Positions 1 through 10,062 are shown, numbered from the stretch's first letter. The stretch: DNA of 64,000 nt from Yersinia massiliensis CCUG 53443 (GCF_000312485.1 NZ_HE997643.1:734806-798805), one strand, 5' to 3'. Notes: generated from the sequence alone by a model not told the origin. Made by a program: numbers and translations.

Positions 1-1376
1 ACGATTTGCTTGATGCCGATGATCTTTATTACTCACTGAATGAAAGTGAGCAATTAGATAAAGCGCATCAATTCGCTAAAAACTATAGCGAGCAAACTCC
101 GTATCAAGTTGGAGTTTATGGTCTGCCAGGCAAAGAACCCAATGACGACTGGATGGAGGGGCAAACGCTGCTGGTTCAATCTCTGGTCGCCCTCAATGAC
201 TTGCCAGCAGCGCAGAAAAAACTGGAGACATTGTCCAGTACTGCACCCGCTAACCAGAACTTACGCATTGCGTTAGCCAGTGTTTATCTGGCAAAAGATT
301 TGCCACGCAAAGCGGAACAAGAATTGAAAGCGGTTGAATCATTGGCGCCACGCAGTCTTATTTTGGAGCGTGCTCAAGCTGAAACCGCGATGGACCTGCA
401 AGAGTGGCATCAAATGGAGTTACTCACCGATGATGTGATTGCCCGTTCGCCGGAAGATGTGCCTTCGCAGGAATTAGACCGCCAACGTAAAATTCATAAT
501 ATGTATGAATTGCGGGTGAGTGGTAACCGCGCACTTTCCTCCAATAGCCCAGTCAGTGGCAACAAAGATTATGGTTTTGAAACCCTGTTATATAGCCCGC
601 CGATAGCTGAAAACTGGCGGGTATTTGGGGGCGGTAGTTATAACAACTCTCAGTTTGAAGAAGGGACCGGCATTAACCGCGTGCTGCGCTTAGGCGGGGA
701 ATGGACGTCTCGTGACCATTGGGTTGAAGCTGAAGTGAATAATCAGAACTATGGTTTTGGCAATAAAACCGGTGCTCGGTTAGCCACTTGGTACGACTTT
801 AATGACCATTGGCGTGTGGGCGGGCAGGTTGAGCGATTGGCTAAAGATACCCCGTTACGCGCGATGAAAAATAACATCACCGCCAACAGTGCTTCAGCCT
901 TTGTGCTTTGGAAAGCAGACGATCGCCGTGATATTGAATTTAATGTCACACCGACCGATTTCTCTGATGGAAACAACCGTTGGGAATATGAACTTAACGG
1001 GCGTCAACGTATTTGGACTGGGCCTTACCTGACAGCCGACTTCAGTTTGGGGCTGGCCGCTAGCCACAATACCAAAGAAGACGTGATTTACTATAACCCG
1101 AAAAGTGATTTCACCTACCTACCTGCAATTACCCTGAATCACATTATGTACCGCCATTATAAAACGGTCTGGAGCCAGCAAATACAGCTCGGTGTCGGCG
1201 GCTATTGGGAGAAAAACTACGGAAATGGTCTGGTAACCACGGCAGGTTATGGACAACGTATTCAATGGAATGATGTCGTCGATGCGGGTGTGGCATTGAC
1301 CTACGATAAACGCCCTTATGATGGTGTCCGTGAGCACGACCTCTCGCTCGCTTTCGATTTGAATTACCGTTTCTAA
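1..1376 (+). CDS. hmsH: HmsH/PgaA, outer-membrane porin for poly-GlcNAc export (3' part, cut by window edge)
   Basis: Exports poly-beta-1,6-N-acetylglucosamine across the outer membrane. The reading frame is open to the left edge, so the signal peptide and the first part of the periplasmic TPR domain lie outside the window. What remains starts with helical TPR-like repeats (about residues 1-160 of the visible part) and continues as a long, aromatic-rich alternating region typical of a 16-strand beta-barrel. The protein ends in N-Y-R-F, the terminal aromatic residue expected of outer-membrane barrels. hmsF follows after 12 nt, in the conserved hmsHFRS order. In Yersinia this operon gives the Hms+ (pigmented, biofilm) phenotype. 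The operon promoter is not in the window, so its regulation cannot be read here. Confidence 0.95.
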   Translation, partial: DLLDADDLYYSLNESEQLDKAHQFAKNYSEQTPYQVGVYGLPGKEPNDDWMEGQTLLVQSLVALNDLPAAQKKLETLSSTAPANQNLRIALASVYLAKDLPRKAEQELKAVESLAPRSLILERAQAETAMDLQEWHQMELLTDDVIARSPEDVPSQELDRQRKIHNMYELRVSGNRALSSNSPVSGNKDYGFETLLYSPPIAENWRVFGGGSYNNSQFEEGTGINRVLRLGGEWTSRDHWVEAEVNNQNYGFGNKTGARLATWYDFNDHWRVGGQVERLAKDTPLRAMKNNITANSASAFVLWKADDRRDIEFNVTPTDFSDGNNRWEYELNGRQRIWTGPYLTADFSLGLAASHNTKEDVIYYNPKSDFTYLPAITLNHIMYRHYKTVWSQQIQLGVGGYWEKNYGNGLVTTAGYGQRIQWNDVVDAGVALTYDKRPYDGVREHDLSLAFDLNYRF

Positions 1377-1388
1377 GAGATCAGTGCT

Positions 1389-3413
1389 ATGGCAAAGATA
1401 TTATTGATAATTCGGATTCTTGTCGTCGGAATAATAACGCTACTGGCATCCGCGTGTTATGCCGAGAAACCTGTATTTGTCCCACCGGCCGAACGGGCAT
1501 TACCACTGAATGAAAGGCCGTGGCAAAAGAATACGTTTGTGGTCATCGCGTATCATGATGTTGAAGATGACTCTGCTGACCAGCGTTATTTGTCGGTCAG
1601 AAGCAGCGCTTTAAGTGAACAATTGGCGTGGTTAAAAGACAATCGCTACAACGTGATTTCCGTCGATCAGATTTTGGCCGCTCGCAATGGTGGCGCGCCA
1701 TTGCCTAACAAAGCCGTATTGTTAACGTTTGACGATGGTTACAGCAGTTTTTATACCCGTGTTTTCCCGTTGTTAGAAGCCAATAATATGAGCGCAGTAT
1801 TGGCACCGGTAGGAACATGGATTGATACTCCGGCTAATAAAAAGGTGGATTTCGGGGGATTAAGTACCGATCGCGATCGTTTCCTGACATGGAAAGAGAT
1901 TGGCGAAATGTCTAAGTCGAAGTTGATTGAAATCGGCGCTCATACCTATGCCTCTCATTACGGTGTGATTGCTAATCCGCAAGGAAATACCGAGCCAGCC
2001 GCGGCTAATCTGAAATACGATCCAAAAACGAAAAAGTATGAAACTGAAGCGGCATTCAAACAGCGGATGGAAAAAGATGTTTCGTTGATTACCGAACGCA
2101 TCACTAAAGCGACCGGCAAACCACCTCGCGTCTGGGTATGGCCTTACGGCGCGCCGAATGGCACCGTACTCAATATCTTGCGCCAACACGGTTATCAGAT
2201 GGCGATGACATTGGAACCGGGTATTGCGAACGTCAATGATTTGATGAATATCCCCCGTATTCTGATCAGCAATAACCCCTCGCTTAAGGACTTTGCTCAG
2301 TTAGTCACGTTGGTACAAGAAAAAGATATCATGCGCGTCGCGCATGTCGATTTAGACTATTTGTACGATCCTGATCCCGTTCAGGAAAAGGAAAATCTCG
2401 ACAAACTGATACAGCGTATTTCCGATTTACGTGTGACGACGGTGTTCTTACAAGCGTTCTCTGATCCGAAAGGGGATGGCAATATCCGCGAGGTGTATTT
2501 CCCTAACCGCTGGATACCGATGCGCCAAGACTTATTTAACCGCGTTGCATGGCAATTAGCGTCACGCCCCGATGTTGATGTCTATGCTTGGATGCCAGTA
2601 TTGGCATTCGAAATGGACCCTTCATTACCACGGATTACGCGTATTGATCCGAAAACGGGTAAGACAAGCATCGATCCTGACCAGTATCGCCGTCTGTCGC
2701 CATTTAACCCTGAAGTCAGACAGCGCATTATCGATATCTATCGCGATATGGCCTATAGCGCACCGATTGATGGCGTGCTCTATCACGACGATGCTGTGAT
2801 GTCTGATTTTGAAGATGCCTCACCGGATGCGATCCGTGCATACGAAAAAGCCGGTTTCCCTGGCTCGATTACCACTATACGTAACGATCCTGAAACTATG
2901 GCGCGCTGGACTCGCTATAAGAGCAAGTATCTAGTTGATTTTACTAACGAATTAACACGTCAAGTGCGTGATATTCGTGGCCCACAAGTCAAATCAGCTC
3001 GTAATATATTCGCTATGCCGATTTTAGAACCGGAAAGTGAAGCATGGTTTGCGCAGAATCTCGATGATTTCTTGGCGAACTATGATTGGGTTGCCCCGAT
3101 GGCAATGCCGTTGATGGAAAAAGTACCGTTATCTGAGTCGAACGAGTGGCTATCACAACTGGTCAACAAAGTTGCAGAACGCCCTGGAGCATTGAACAAA
3201 ACTGTATTTGAACTGCAGTCGAAGGACTGGACCAAGCCTGAGGGCAGCAATGCCATTAGTGGGGCGATACTGGCGGGCTGGATGCGCCAGTTGCAGTTAA
3301 ATGGCGCGCAAAATTTTGGTTACTATCCGGATAACTTTATCACTGGCGAACCACCGCTAAAAGATGTCCGCCCTGTGCTATCTTCTGCCTGGTATCCTTT
3401 ATATGATCGATAG
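1389..3413 (+). CDS. hmsF: HmsF/PgaB, poly-GlcNAc N-deacetylase
   Basis: Partially de-N-acetylates poly-beta-1,6-GlcNAc in the periplasm, which is needed for export through HmsH. The 674-residue protein matches PgaB in length. It starts with a hydrophobic signal ending in L-A-S-A-C, so it is probably a lipoprotein. The N-terminal polysaccharide-deacetylase (NodB) domain shows the metal/catalytic motif T-F-D-D-G-Y near residue 115 and a later H-T-Y-A-S-H motif. The C-terminal half is the (beta/alpha)8 glycoside-hydrolase-like domain, with Y-H-D-D near residue 465. It lies 12 nt after hmsH, and its last codons overlap the start of hmsR, so translation is probably coupled. Confidence 0.96.
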   Translation: MAKILLIIRILVVGIITLLASACYAEKPVFVPPAERALPLNERPWQKNTFVVIAYHDVEDDSADQRYLSVRSSALSEQLAWLKDNRYNVISVDQILAARNGGAPLPNKAVLLTFDDGYSSFYTRVFPLLEANNMSAVLAPVGTWIDTPANKKVDFGGLSTDRDRFLTWKEIGEMSKSKLIEIGAHTYASHYGVIANPQGNTEPAAANLKYDPKTKKYETEAAFKQRMEKDVSLITERITKATGKPPRVWVWPYGAPNGTVLNILRQHGYQMAMTLEPGIANVNDLMNIPRILISNNPSLKDFAQLVTLVQEKDIMRVAHVDLDYLYDPDPVQEKENLDKLIQRISDLRVTTVFLQAFSDPKGDGNIREVYFPNRWIPMRQDLFNRVAWQLASRPDVDVYAWMPVLAFEMDPSLPRITRIDPKTGKTSIDPDQYRRLSPFNPEVRQRIIDIYRDMAYSAPIDGVLYHDDAVMSDFEDASPDAIRAYEKAGFPGSITTIRNDPETMARWTRYKSKYLVDFTNELTRQVRDIRGPQVKSARNIFAMPILEPESEAWFAQNLDDFLANYDWVAPMAMPLMEKVPLSESNEWLSQLVNKVAERPGALNKTVFELQSKDWTKPEGSNAISGAILAGWMRQLQLNGAQNFGYYPDNFITGEPPLKDVRPVLSSAWYPLYDR

Positions 3414-4737
3414 AATTATTGCGTTACTCATCCTATGCCTGGTACTGAGCATCCCTGCGGGAATGATCCTGCTCTTTACCGGTGACGTATTGCTGAATTT
3501 TGTTTTCTTCTATCCGCTGTTTATGTCCGGGATCTGGATAACAGGCGGTGTTTATTTCTGGCTACGCCGTGAAAGACATTGGCCTTGGGGGGACGATGTT
3601 CCCCCGCCAGAATTGAAAGGTAATCCGCTGGTTTCAATCCTCATCCCTTGCTTTAACGAGGGGTTAAATGCGCGGGAAACCATTCATGCGGCCTTGGCGC
3701 AGACTTATACCAACATTGAGGTCATCGCTATTAACGATGGTTCCAGTGATGATACTGCGCAAGTGCTCGATGCATTACTGGTTGAAGACCCACGATTGAG
3801 AGTGATTCATCTGGCTCATAATCAGGGCAAAGCGATTGCCTTGCGTATGGGAGCGGCGGCGGCGCGCAGTGAATATCTGGTTTGTATCGATGGTGATGCT
3901 TTACTCGATAGAAAAGCGGTGCCTTATTTGGTCGCGCCGCTGATTGCGAATCCACGTACCGGTGCAGTGACCGGCAACCCACGTATACGTACACGTTCAA
4001 CCTTGGTCGGCCGTGTTCAGGTTGGGGAATTCTCTTCCATCATTGGGCTGATCAAGCGGACGCAACGCGTCTATGGTCAAGTCTTCACCGTTTCAGGTGT
4101 GGTGGCTGCTTTCCGCCGTAGAGCATTAGCGGATGTGGGCTATTGGAGCCCAGATATGATCACGGAAGATATTGATATCAGTTGGAAGTTGCAGGTCAGG
4201 CACTGGTCAGTATTCTTTGAACCGCGTGGTTTATGCTGGATTTTGATGCCAGAAACCCTACGAGGTTTATGGAAGCAACGCCTGCGCTGGGCACAGGGGG
4301 GGGCAGAAGTGTTCCTGAAGAATATGTTCAAGCTCTGGCGCTGGCGCAATCGCCGGATGTGGCTGCTATTCTTTGAATATTCGCTTTCCATCACGTGGGC
4401 GTTTACCTACCTATTCAGTATCATTTTATTCCTCTTGGGATTAGTGATTACTTTACCGCCGGGCATACATGTACAAACCGTATTCCCACCAGCCTTCACC
4501 GGGATGGTATTGGCGCTGACTTGTTTAATGCAGTTTGCTATTAGTTTGGTGATTGAACGGCGCTATGAGCCCAAATTGGGGAATTCGCTATTCTGGATTA
4601 TCTGGTACCCAATGGTTTACTGGATGCTAAGTTTGTTTACGACCGTGGTGGCGTTCCCCAAAGTCATGCTCAATACCAAGCGTAAACGTGCGCGTTGGGT
4701 GAGCCCAGATCGCGGAATAGGGAGGGTTAAGCCATGA
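3403..4737 (+). CDS. hmsR: HmsR/PgaC, poly-GlcNAc synthase (GT2)
   Basis: Inner-membrane processive family-2 glycosyltransferase that polymerises UDP-GlcNAc into poly-beta-1,6-GlcNAc. Membrane segments at about residues 5-60 precede the cytoplasmic catalytic domain, which shows the GT2 residues N-D-G-S-S-D-D, I-D-G-D, T-E-D-I-D and Q-R-L-R-W. Several membrane segments follow at the C-terminus. I chose the ATG at 3403 (444 aa, M-I-D-R-I-I...), which overlaps the hmsF end by 11 nt. An in-frame ATG at 3364 would add 13 residues and overlap hmsF further; the shorter form fits the family. The stop overlaps the hmsS start by 4 nt. Confidence 0.95.
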   Translation: MIDRIIALLILCLVLSIPAGMILLFTGDVLLNFVFFYPLFMSGIWITGGVYFWLRRERHWPWGDDVPPPELKGNPLVSILIPCFNEGLNARETIHAALAQTYTNIEVIAINDGSSDDTAQVLDALLVEDPRLRVIHLAHNQGKAIALRMGAAAARSEYLVCIDGDALLDRKAVPYLVAPLIANPRTGAVTGNPRIRTRSTLVGRVQVGEFSSIIGLIKRTQRVYGQVFTVSGVVAAFRRRALADVGYWSPDMITEDIDISWKLQVRHWSVFFEPRGLCWILMPETLRGLWKQRLRWAQGGAEVFLKNMFKLWRWRNRRMWLLFFEYSLSITWAFTYLFSIILFLLGLVITLPPGIHVQTVFPPAFTGMVLALTCLMQFAISLVIERRYEPKLGNSLFWIIWYPMVYWMLSLFTTVVAFPKVMLNTKRKRARWVSPDRGIGRVKP

Positions 4738-5201
4738 GTGAACCTCTGATTCATACTGAGCAGCGGGCTATTCCCCGCTGGATCGATATCATTATCACTG
4801 CTTTAGCTTGGATTGGTTTTATCTTCCTATTTGCTAAGGGTTTTTTTGACATGATTGGCAGAGCGCCAAATATGGGGCCGATACCTTTTAGGCTCTATAT
4901 ACTCAGTGGTCTCACCACCATTGCTTTGTATGTGGCCATCGCATTGTTTAATGCTGTGGTTATCATTATGTGGGCCAAATATAACCAAGTCCGTTTTCAG
5001 GTTGAACGCCGTGGGCATCGGCCAAGTTTGGATGACGATGAGTTGGCGAGCAGTATGGATCTCTCCGGTGAGATGATCGCCAAACTGAAAGCCGGCTCCT
5101 GCATGACGCTGTACAACGACGAACATGGGCAACTACTGGAAGTGAAAGATGGGTTACAACTCCCTACAGTTGCACCGGTCGTCAATTTACGTCGAGGGTG
5201 A
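4734..5201 (+). CDS. hmsS: HmsS/PgaD, poly-GlcNAc synthase accessory subunit
   Basis: Small inner-membrane partner of HmsR needed for poly-GlcNAc synthesis; in E. coli, PgaD with PgaC forms the c-di-GMP-responsive synthase. The 155-residue protein has two membrane segments (about residues 18-40 and 52-80) and a short cytoplasmic tail. The start overlaps the end of hmsR by 4 nt (ATGA), a classic coupled junction. It closes the hms operon. A loose hairpin at 5221-5259 follows. Confidence 0.93.
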   Translation: MSEPLIHTEQRAIPRWIDIIITALAWIGFIFLFAKGFFDMIGRAPNMGPIPFRLYILSGLTTIALYVAIALFNAVVIIMWAKYNQVRFQVERRGHRPSLDDDELASSMDLSGEMIAKLKAGSCMTLYNDEHGQLLEVKDGLQLPTVAPVVNLRRG

Positions 5202-5220
5202 TGGTCAAGTAATCGCTAAA

Positions 5221-5259
5221 TACCTGAAAGTTTGATTTTATGATTGCTGCTTTCGGGTA
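5221..5259 (+). terminator. Possible hairpin after hmsS
   Basis: TACCTGAAAG (5221-5230) can pair with CTTTCGGGTA (5250-5259), allowing one G-U pair, across a 19-nt loop. There is no T tract, so this is a weak terminator candidate, supported mainly by its position 20 nt after the hms operon. Confidence 0.3.
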
Positions 5260-5441
5260 TTCAGCGACACCCACTGTTAATTTAGTCCTGCTTTAGTGAT
5301 AAATACCGCATAAAGCCGCTTTCTTTTATAATCCCCATTCATATATTGCTATGATTTAGCAGAAATTGTAGTGCGATGCGTAATTGAATGTCGCCGCAGC
5401 GGGTATTTCTCTGGCAGTTGAATTTTAAAAGGGAGCATACA

Positions 5442-6149
5442 GTGAAGCAAAATCATTTTGGACAAACTATCGGAGCAGAATTATCGGGCTGGCAAGCCGC
5501 GCAACGGCCACAACGGGAAATTTTACCGGGCCATTTTTGCTATCTAGCCCCAGTGAATATCGATAAACACCAGGCCTGTTTATATCAGGCATATCACTTA
5601 GTTAAAGACGCGCATGATTGGACGTATTTCTATTGTGAGCGGCCTGAAAGTCAGGACGATTTTCATCAATATTTGCAATCTCTCATCGACACCAACGAGT
5701 CTTTCCATTTCACGGTAGTGGATGCACAAACGGACTTGGCACTCGGTACGGTTGCATTACAACGAATTGATGAAAAGAACGGTGTTATCGAGATTGGATC
5801 TGTTAATTGGTCACCGCGATTAAAACGTCACTCGGCGGGGACTGAAGCGATATATTTACTGTTACATTACGTCTTTGACAAATTAGGTTATCGTCGCTGT
5901 GAGTGGAAATGTGATTCACTGAATGAGCCATCCAATTCAGCCGCATCTCGATTTGGTTTCCAGTTTGAGGGGCAATTTCGTCAGGCCATTGTCACCAAAG
6001 GGCGCAATAGAGACACCAACTGGTATTCCATTACTGACCGTGAGTGGCCATTAATTAAGCAGGCATTTAATGATTGGCTAGCGATGGATAACTTTGATAG
6101 TGAAGGTAAACAAAAAACGCGATTACAAGATTTAAGAATCAGCCGATAA
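5442..6149 (+). CDS. GNAT-family N-acetyltransferase (RimJ/RimL type)
   Basis: Predicted acetyl-CoA-dependent N-acetyltransferase; the substrate is not recognisable. The 235-residue protein has the RimL-like pattern: an N-terminal region with W-T-Y-F, the strand D-L-A-L-G-T-V-A-L-Q-R, then the acetyl-CoA loop R-H-S-A-G-T-E-A and the following C-D-S-L-N-E-P-S segment. I chose the GTG at 5442 because GGGAG lies 6 nt upstream and the protein then begins V-K-Q-N-H-F. An in-frame ATG at 5388 adds 18 residues but has no evident ribosome-binding site. It sits between hms and phoH, which are neighbours in E. coli too, so this gene is an insertion or a loss relative to E. coli. Confidence 0.85.
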   Translation: MKQNHFGQTIGAELSGWQAAQRPQREILPGHFCYLAPVNIDKHQACLYQAYHLVKDAHDWTYFYCERPESQDDFHQYLQSLIDTNESFHFTVVDAQTDLALGTVALQRIDEKNGVIEIGSVNWSPRLKRHSAGTEAIYLLLHYVFDKLGYRRCEWKCDSLNEPSNSAASRFGFQFEGQFRQAIVTKGRNRDTNWYSITDREWPLIKQAFNDWLAMDNFDSEGKQKTRLQDLRISR

Positions 6150-6386
6150 TGATGATTAATCACACTGTGGTTAATTCTATATTATTGTATTAATGGGTTA
6201 TTATTTTATTTCGCCTTTACTTAAAACAGCGATAAAAAGAGTAGGGGCGAAAGAGAAGTGCGAGACTAAGGCCAGTCATAAAGCAGGGCTAAATAGTATA
6301 ACGTGAAATGAATATTGATTAGAACAAAAAACAAACAAATTAAAAAAATAATATTTTTTTGCATTCTGATATCGCGAAACTTAAGA

Positions 6387-6404
6387 GTGTCATTATACTG
6401 TAAT
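6387..6404 (+). promoter_or_regulatory. PhoB box for phoH
   Basis: GTGTCATTATACTGTAAT matches the PhoB-box pattern of two TGTCA-like repeats separated by an AT-rich 6-mer at 16 of 18 positions by eye. A possible -10 element TATTTT lies at 6415-6420, the spacing expected when a Pho box replaces the -35. E. coli phoH is a known phosphate-starvation gene, which fits. Transcription would start near 6427 and leave a leader of about 390 nt before phoH. Confidence 0.65.
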
Positions 6405-6815
6405 CATCTGGCGGTATTTTTCACACGGTGCATAGCTTAGGCTGTTGTTTATCACTGCGGGGATCGCTAATGGTAGAGTCCATGATTGGGCTGTTAAGAC
6501 AAGAACAAGATTTTACTCCAGCGACTCGTTATTACGAGGGCTTCTCTTCCGACCCTCAATTTCCAGTAGTACAATCATTATCTCTCCCGAATATATTAAC
6601 GCCAACGTCCGTACTCTTAGTCTTTATACCCTGTAATACCCTCCCTTGCGATACCGTGGTCACCCAAGTTATTAGGGTGCTGAAGTGTTCACGTTATTCG
6701 CATTTTTCATTGGCTAGTATTGGCTGCGAAGGAAGCCATAACCTCATCCGTATGTGAACATAATCGCGCAGGCAATTTCTGCTGCGGTAGATGAAACAAA
6801 CTGTAAGGTGCCACT
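6405..6815 (+). other. Long 5' leader region of phoH
   Basis: About 390 nt separate the PhoB-linked promoter from the phoH start. The stretch can be read as an open frame of 109 codons from a GTG at 6428, but the residue composition is unlike a folded protein and there is no ribosome-binding site, so I do not call a gene. It could be an untranslated regulatory leader or carry an upstream small RNA. Between the acetyltransferase stop and the PhoB box (6150-6386) the DNA is AT-rich and contains a 23-nt motif at 6318-6340 shared with the porin upstream region. Confidence 0.4.
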
Positions 6816-7604
6816 ATGGGAAGACAGAAAGCAGTGATCAAAGCTCGTCGTGAAGCGAAACGTGTTATTAGACGTGATTCGCGTAGCCATCGTCAGCGTG
6901 AGGAAGAGAACGTGACATCGTTAGTACAAATGGGCGGTGTCGAATCAATCGGTATGGCACGGGATAGCCGTGATACCTCCGTTATCCAAGCACGCACGGA
7001 AGCTCAAGGTCATTACTTATCGGCCATAGACAGTAAACTGCTCATCTTCGCCACTGGCGAAGCAGGGTGTGGTAAAACCTTTATCAGTGCAGCCAAAGCG
7101 GCTGAAGCGTTAATCCACAAAGAAGTTGATCGAATCATTGTGACGCGGCCTGTGCTACAGGCAGATGAAGACCTAGGCTTCTTGCCTGGCGATATCTCTG
7201 AGAAATTCGCGCCTTACTTCCGCCCGGTGTATGACATTCTGCTGCGTCGGCTCGGATCGTCCTTCATGCAATACTGCTTACGTCCAGAAATCGGGAAAGT
7301 AGAGATTGCGCCTTTCGCCTATATGCGTGGGCGTACTTTTGAAAATGCGGTAGTGATCCTCGATGAGGCACAAAATGTCACTGCCAGCCAAATGAAGATG
7401 TTCCTGACCCGTCTCGGTGAAAATGTCACGGTTATCGTTAATGGTGATATCACCCAATGCGACCTTCCGCATGGCGTGAAATCGGGTCTTAGTGATGCGT
7501 TGGAGCGCTTTGCTGAGGATGAAATGATTGGCATTATCCGCTTTGATAAACAGGACTGTGTCCGCTCAGCGCTGTGCCAACATACCTTGAATGCCTATTC
7601 ATAG
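6816..7604 (+). CDS. phoH: PhoH, phosphate-starvation-inducible ATPase
   Basis: Cytoplasmic P-loop ATPase of the PhoH family; its exact role, probably linked to RNA metabolism, is unsettled. The 262-residue protein shows Walker A G-E-A-G-C-G-K-T near residue 88 and Walker B V-I-L-D-E-A-Q-N near residue 182. It is nearly collinear with E. coli PhoH from M-G-R-Q-K-A-V onward. The start is supported by AAGGTG upstream of ATG. In E. coli phoH is also next to pgaABCD, so the neighbourhood is conserved. A PhoB box lies 412 nt upstream and a strong hairpin follows the stop. Confidence 0.95.
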   Translation: MGRQKAVIKARREAKRVIRRDSRSHRQREEENVTSLVQMGGVESIGMARDSRDTSVIQARTEAQGHYLSAIDSKLLIFATGEAGCGKTFISAAKAAEALIHKEVDRIIVTRPVLQADEDLGFLPGDISEKFAPYFRPVYDILLRRLGSSFMQYCLRPEIGKVEIAPFAYMRGRTFENAVVILDEAQNVTASQMKMFLTRLGENVTVIVNGDITQCDLPHGVKSGLSDALERFAEDEMIGIIRFDKQDCVRSALCQHTLNAYS

Positions 7605-7631
7605 CTCTGCGTTATGAATGGATGACCCCAT

Positions 7632-7668
7632 AAAAAAGGGCAAGCGTTGAATGCGCTTGCCCTTTGCT
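7632..7668 (+). terminator. Terminator after phoH
   Basis: AAAGGGCAAGCG (7635-7646) pairs perfectly with CGCTTGCCCTTT (7654-7665) across a 7-nt loop, flanked by an A-run on the left. It lies 30 nt after the phoH stop. Confidence 0.8.
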
Positions 7669-7784
7669 TATCACGAAAATACTGACTTTTTCCGCAACAC
7701 TCGTTTACCACAACGATCTATGTTTTAGCGCAACGGCCTATGACAATGACGACTTAGACAATTGATCGTGGCGGCAACATACTG

Positions 7785-8894
7785 TTACAGCATAATCGTC
7801 ATCATATAAGCCGCGAACAGCGCCAAATGCGCAGTCCCGTTCAGAACGTTGGTTCTGCCCGTAGAGAAAGAGATCTGCGATAGAATCAACACACTGACCA
7901 TCACCACGATATGGGGCGCTTCCAAGCCAAAGTTCAATTCCTGCCCCGTCAGCACAGCGATTAAGGTCACCGCCGGTACCGTCAGTGAAATGGTCGCCAG
8001 TACGGAACCGAAGAACAGATTCATGGCACGCTGAACTTGATTTGCCAGTACCGCTTTTAATGCTCCTAAGCCTTCAGGTGAAAGGATCAGCAATGCAATC
8101 AGGAAACCAGTAAATTTGGCGGGTGCATTCAATTCAGTCAGCAAGGCTTCCAACGGGTTGGCATCAAATTTGGTTACCGCGATTACTGCGATCAGATGAA
8201 CTAACAACCAACACGCATGGGACAGGCTACTGTGGGACGAGGGCTTACCATGGTGTGGATCGCTTGGGTCATCCCCTTCGTCTTCATGCTCATAAACAAA
8301 CAGATTCTGATGCGTTTTGGTTTGTATCAGCAGGAAAACACCGTACATCGCCGCTGAAATTGCGGCGACAACCAATGATTGTGCGACGCTAAAGCTCCCC
8401 TCTGGCAGGGTGCTCGGTAAGACCAATACAATGATAGCCAGCGGGAAAATCGCCATCAGGTATTGTTTGATACCGACTAAATTGACGTGTTGAGTTGCGA
8501 ATTTACGGCCGCCCAACAGTAACGACACGCCGACCAACCCCCCGATAACAATCATGATGATTGAATAGAGAGTATCGCGCATCAAGGCTGGGGCTGCATC
8601 GCCAGTCGCCATCATTGCTGAGATCAAGCTAACCTCAAGAACAACCACGGACAAACTGAGGATAAGTGAACCATAGGGTTCGCCCAAACGGTGGGCTAAC
8701 ACGTCAGCATGGCGTACCACGCTGAAAGCACTGCTCAGGATCCCCACCAAGGCGATCAGGTTGATAACGATAACGGCAGCGAAATTGCTGGTATCACCCC
8801 ATAAATTCAGAATAACCAGCGCAATAATAGGCAGGATAAGGGAGTATTCGTGGTGGCGTGATTTAGATCGGCCAGGATCATTTTGCGACTTCAT
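7785..8894 (-). CDS. chaA: ChaA, calcium/sodium:proton antiporter
   Basis: Inner-membrane cation/proton antiporter of the CaCA superfamily. The 369-residue protein has about 11 hydrophobic segments arranged as two repeats, with the acidic alpha-motif residues (R-L-G-E-P-Y-G-S-L near residue 70 and L-S-P-E-G-L-G-A near residue 270). An acidic hydrophilic loop (E-H-E-D-E-G-D-D) lies between the halves, as in ChaA. The start has AGGAGC upstream. It is transcribed toward phoH and stands alone; no chaB or chaC is seen. Confidence 0.93.
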   Translation of the reverse strand: MKSQNDPGRSKSRHHEYSLILPIIALVILNLWGDTSNFAAVIVINLIALVGILSSAFSVVRHADVLAHRLGEPYGSLILSLSVVVLEVSLISAMMATGDAAPALMRDTLYSIIMIVIGGLVGVSLLLGGRKFATQHVNLVGIKQYLMAIFPLAIIVLVLPSTLPEGSFSVAQSLVVAAISAAMYGVFLLIQTKTHQNLFVYEHEDEGDDPSDPHHGKPSSHSSLSHACWLLVHLIAVIAVTKFDANPLEALLTELNAPAKFTGFLIALLILSPEGLGALKAVLANQVQRAMNLFFGSVLATISLTVPAVTLIAVLTGQELNFGLEAPHIVVMVSVLILSQISFSTGRTNVLNGTAHLALFAAYMMTIML

Positions 8895-9057
8895 TTTGAG
8901 AACGCTCCTAAAAACTTTACTGCATTAAACGGGCCTTACAGCCATTTAACGATAATTAAGCGCCATATTGCAGGCTAAGTAGCCTTAAGACTAACAAATA
9001 ACAGGGAATTGTCGCAGAAAATTTACAAGGTTTTAACTGGCTTATCCATAAAAAAGG

Positions 9058-9090
9058 CAATAAAAATGGACATACAAGATGATGTCCATT
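9058..9090 (-). terminator. Terminator for the siderophore-reductase gene
   Basis: AATGGACAT (9065-9073) and ATGTCCATT (9082-9090) form a 9-bp stem with an 8-nt loop. Read on the minus strand it is followed by TTTTATTG. It lies just beyond the stop at 9114. Confidence 0.65.
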
Positions 9091-9113
9091 GATTTAACAG
9101 AAATTAATTAATA

Positions 9114-9950
9114 CTAGTCGTCAATGTTATCCATAACTTCATGGCGCTTATGATGATAGTCTTCTTCATTCAGCCCTTCACGCCAGTAAGGGATCGCATA
9201 AAGTTGCTGGCGTTCACACCCTTTCTCACGGCGCAGATAACGGCGCAACTGCACAACTAGACTGTCTTCACCGGCTATCCAAAATGTGGCTTCTGCCATC
9301 GACAAATTCAGGGCGCAGAATTGGTTGATAACGTCTTTCGTTTTCTCTGTTCCACCAATCACCCAACTCAGCTCAACGCCAGCAGGTTTGATGAGATCCA
9401 ATACATCCTGTGGTGTATCGACGCGAATGATGGCATGGCCTTCTGCATCCGCGGGTAGGGTTTCCAATAGTGCGGCAATGGCTGGGAGCGAGGAAGGGTC
9501 ACCGACCAGATAGCTGTAAGCTGCCGGTGGCAGCAGTGTTTCAGGTCCACCCGGATTGGTTATCCCTAACCAATCACCCGGCTTAGCATTACGAGCAAAA
9601 TTCACCGCGGGACCACTGTGGTCATGAAGCGCAAATTCGATGTCAATCTCGCACAATTCTGGGCGGATAGCGCGAACGGAGTAAGTTCGCACAATAGGAC
9701 GCACTTCTGCTGCTGGCCACACTGGGCCTTTCTCACCCAGTACCGGCAACTCCGGCTGCGTTTGCCCCGCTAAAGGTAAGAATACCTTCAAATGAGCACC
9801 ACCACATTCTGGGGGATAATTTTGTAACGTCGGGCTTTCAAAAGTCATTCGGCGCAGATGAGGGGAGATGTCTACCGTTCTTTTGACCTGAACCAAACGT
9901 GGTGGAGTGGGACGATAGCGCGGTTTTGCTGCGGTAGAGGCTGTGGTCAC
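9114..9950 (-). CDS. Siderophore-interacting protein, NADPH-dependent ferric-chelate reductase (YqjH/ViuB-like)
   Basis: Predicted cytoplasmic flavoenzyme that reduces ferric siderophores and releases iron. The 278-residue protein has an FAD-binding domain with R-T-Y-S-V-R (near residue 88) and a V-N-F-A-R-N-A-K-P-G-D segment, then the C-terminal SIP domain with W-I-A-G-E-D-S and Y-A-I-P-Y-W-R-E-G. It is somewhat longer than E. coli YqjH because of an N-terminal extension. A well-matched Fur box lies 94 nt upstream of the start, consistent with iron repression. It is monocistronic, with its own terminator. Confidence 0.88.
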   Translation of the reverse strand: MTTASTAAKPRYRPTPPRLVQVKRTVDISPHLRRMTFESPTLQNYPPECGGAHLKVFLPLAGQTQPELPVLGEKGPVWPAAEVRPIVRTYSVRAIRPELCEIDIEFALHDHSGPAVNFARNAKPGDWLGITNPGGPETLLPPAAYSYLVGDPSSLPAIAALLETLPADAEGHAIIRVDTPQDVLDLIKPAGVELSWVIGGTEKTKDVINQFCALNLSMAEATFWIAGEDSLVVQLRRYLRREKGCERQQLYAIPYWREGLNEEDYHHKRHEVMDNIDD

Positions 9951-10043
9951 AGTTTATCCTTTTTAATGTTGTGGCGTTTTGACTTGAACATCAGCCAGCG
10001 GAAGCTATGGCTTATTGCGGCGCAAATTATAACATCAACCAAT

Positions 10044-10062
10044 GTTAATGATAATTATTTGC
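10044..10062 (-). promoter_or_regulatory. Fur box upstream of the ferric-siderophore reductase
   Basis: GTTAATGATAATTATTTGC matches the 19-bp Fur consensus (GATAATGATAATCATTATC) at 15 of 19 positions. It lies in the 461-bp divergent gap between the reductase gene and cbl, closer to the reductase. The rest of that gap (9951-10411) shows no gene I can support. Confidence 0.7.

Noticed and set aside
6428-6757. 109-codon frame between the acetyltransferase gene and phoH
   Set aside because: GTG start, no ribosome-binding site, odd composition; it coincides with the predicted phoH leader.
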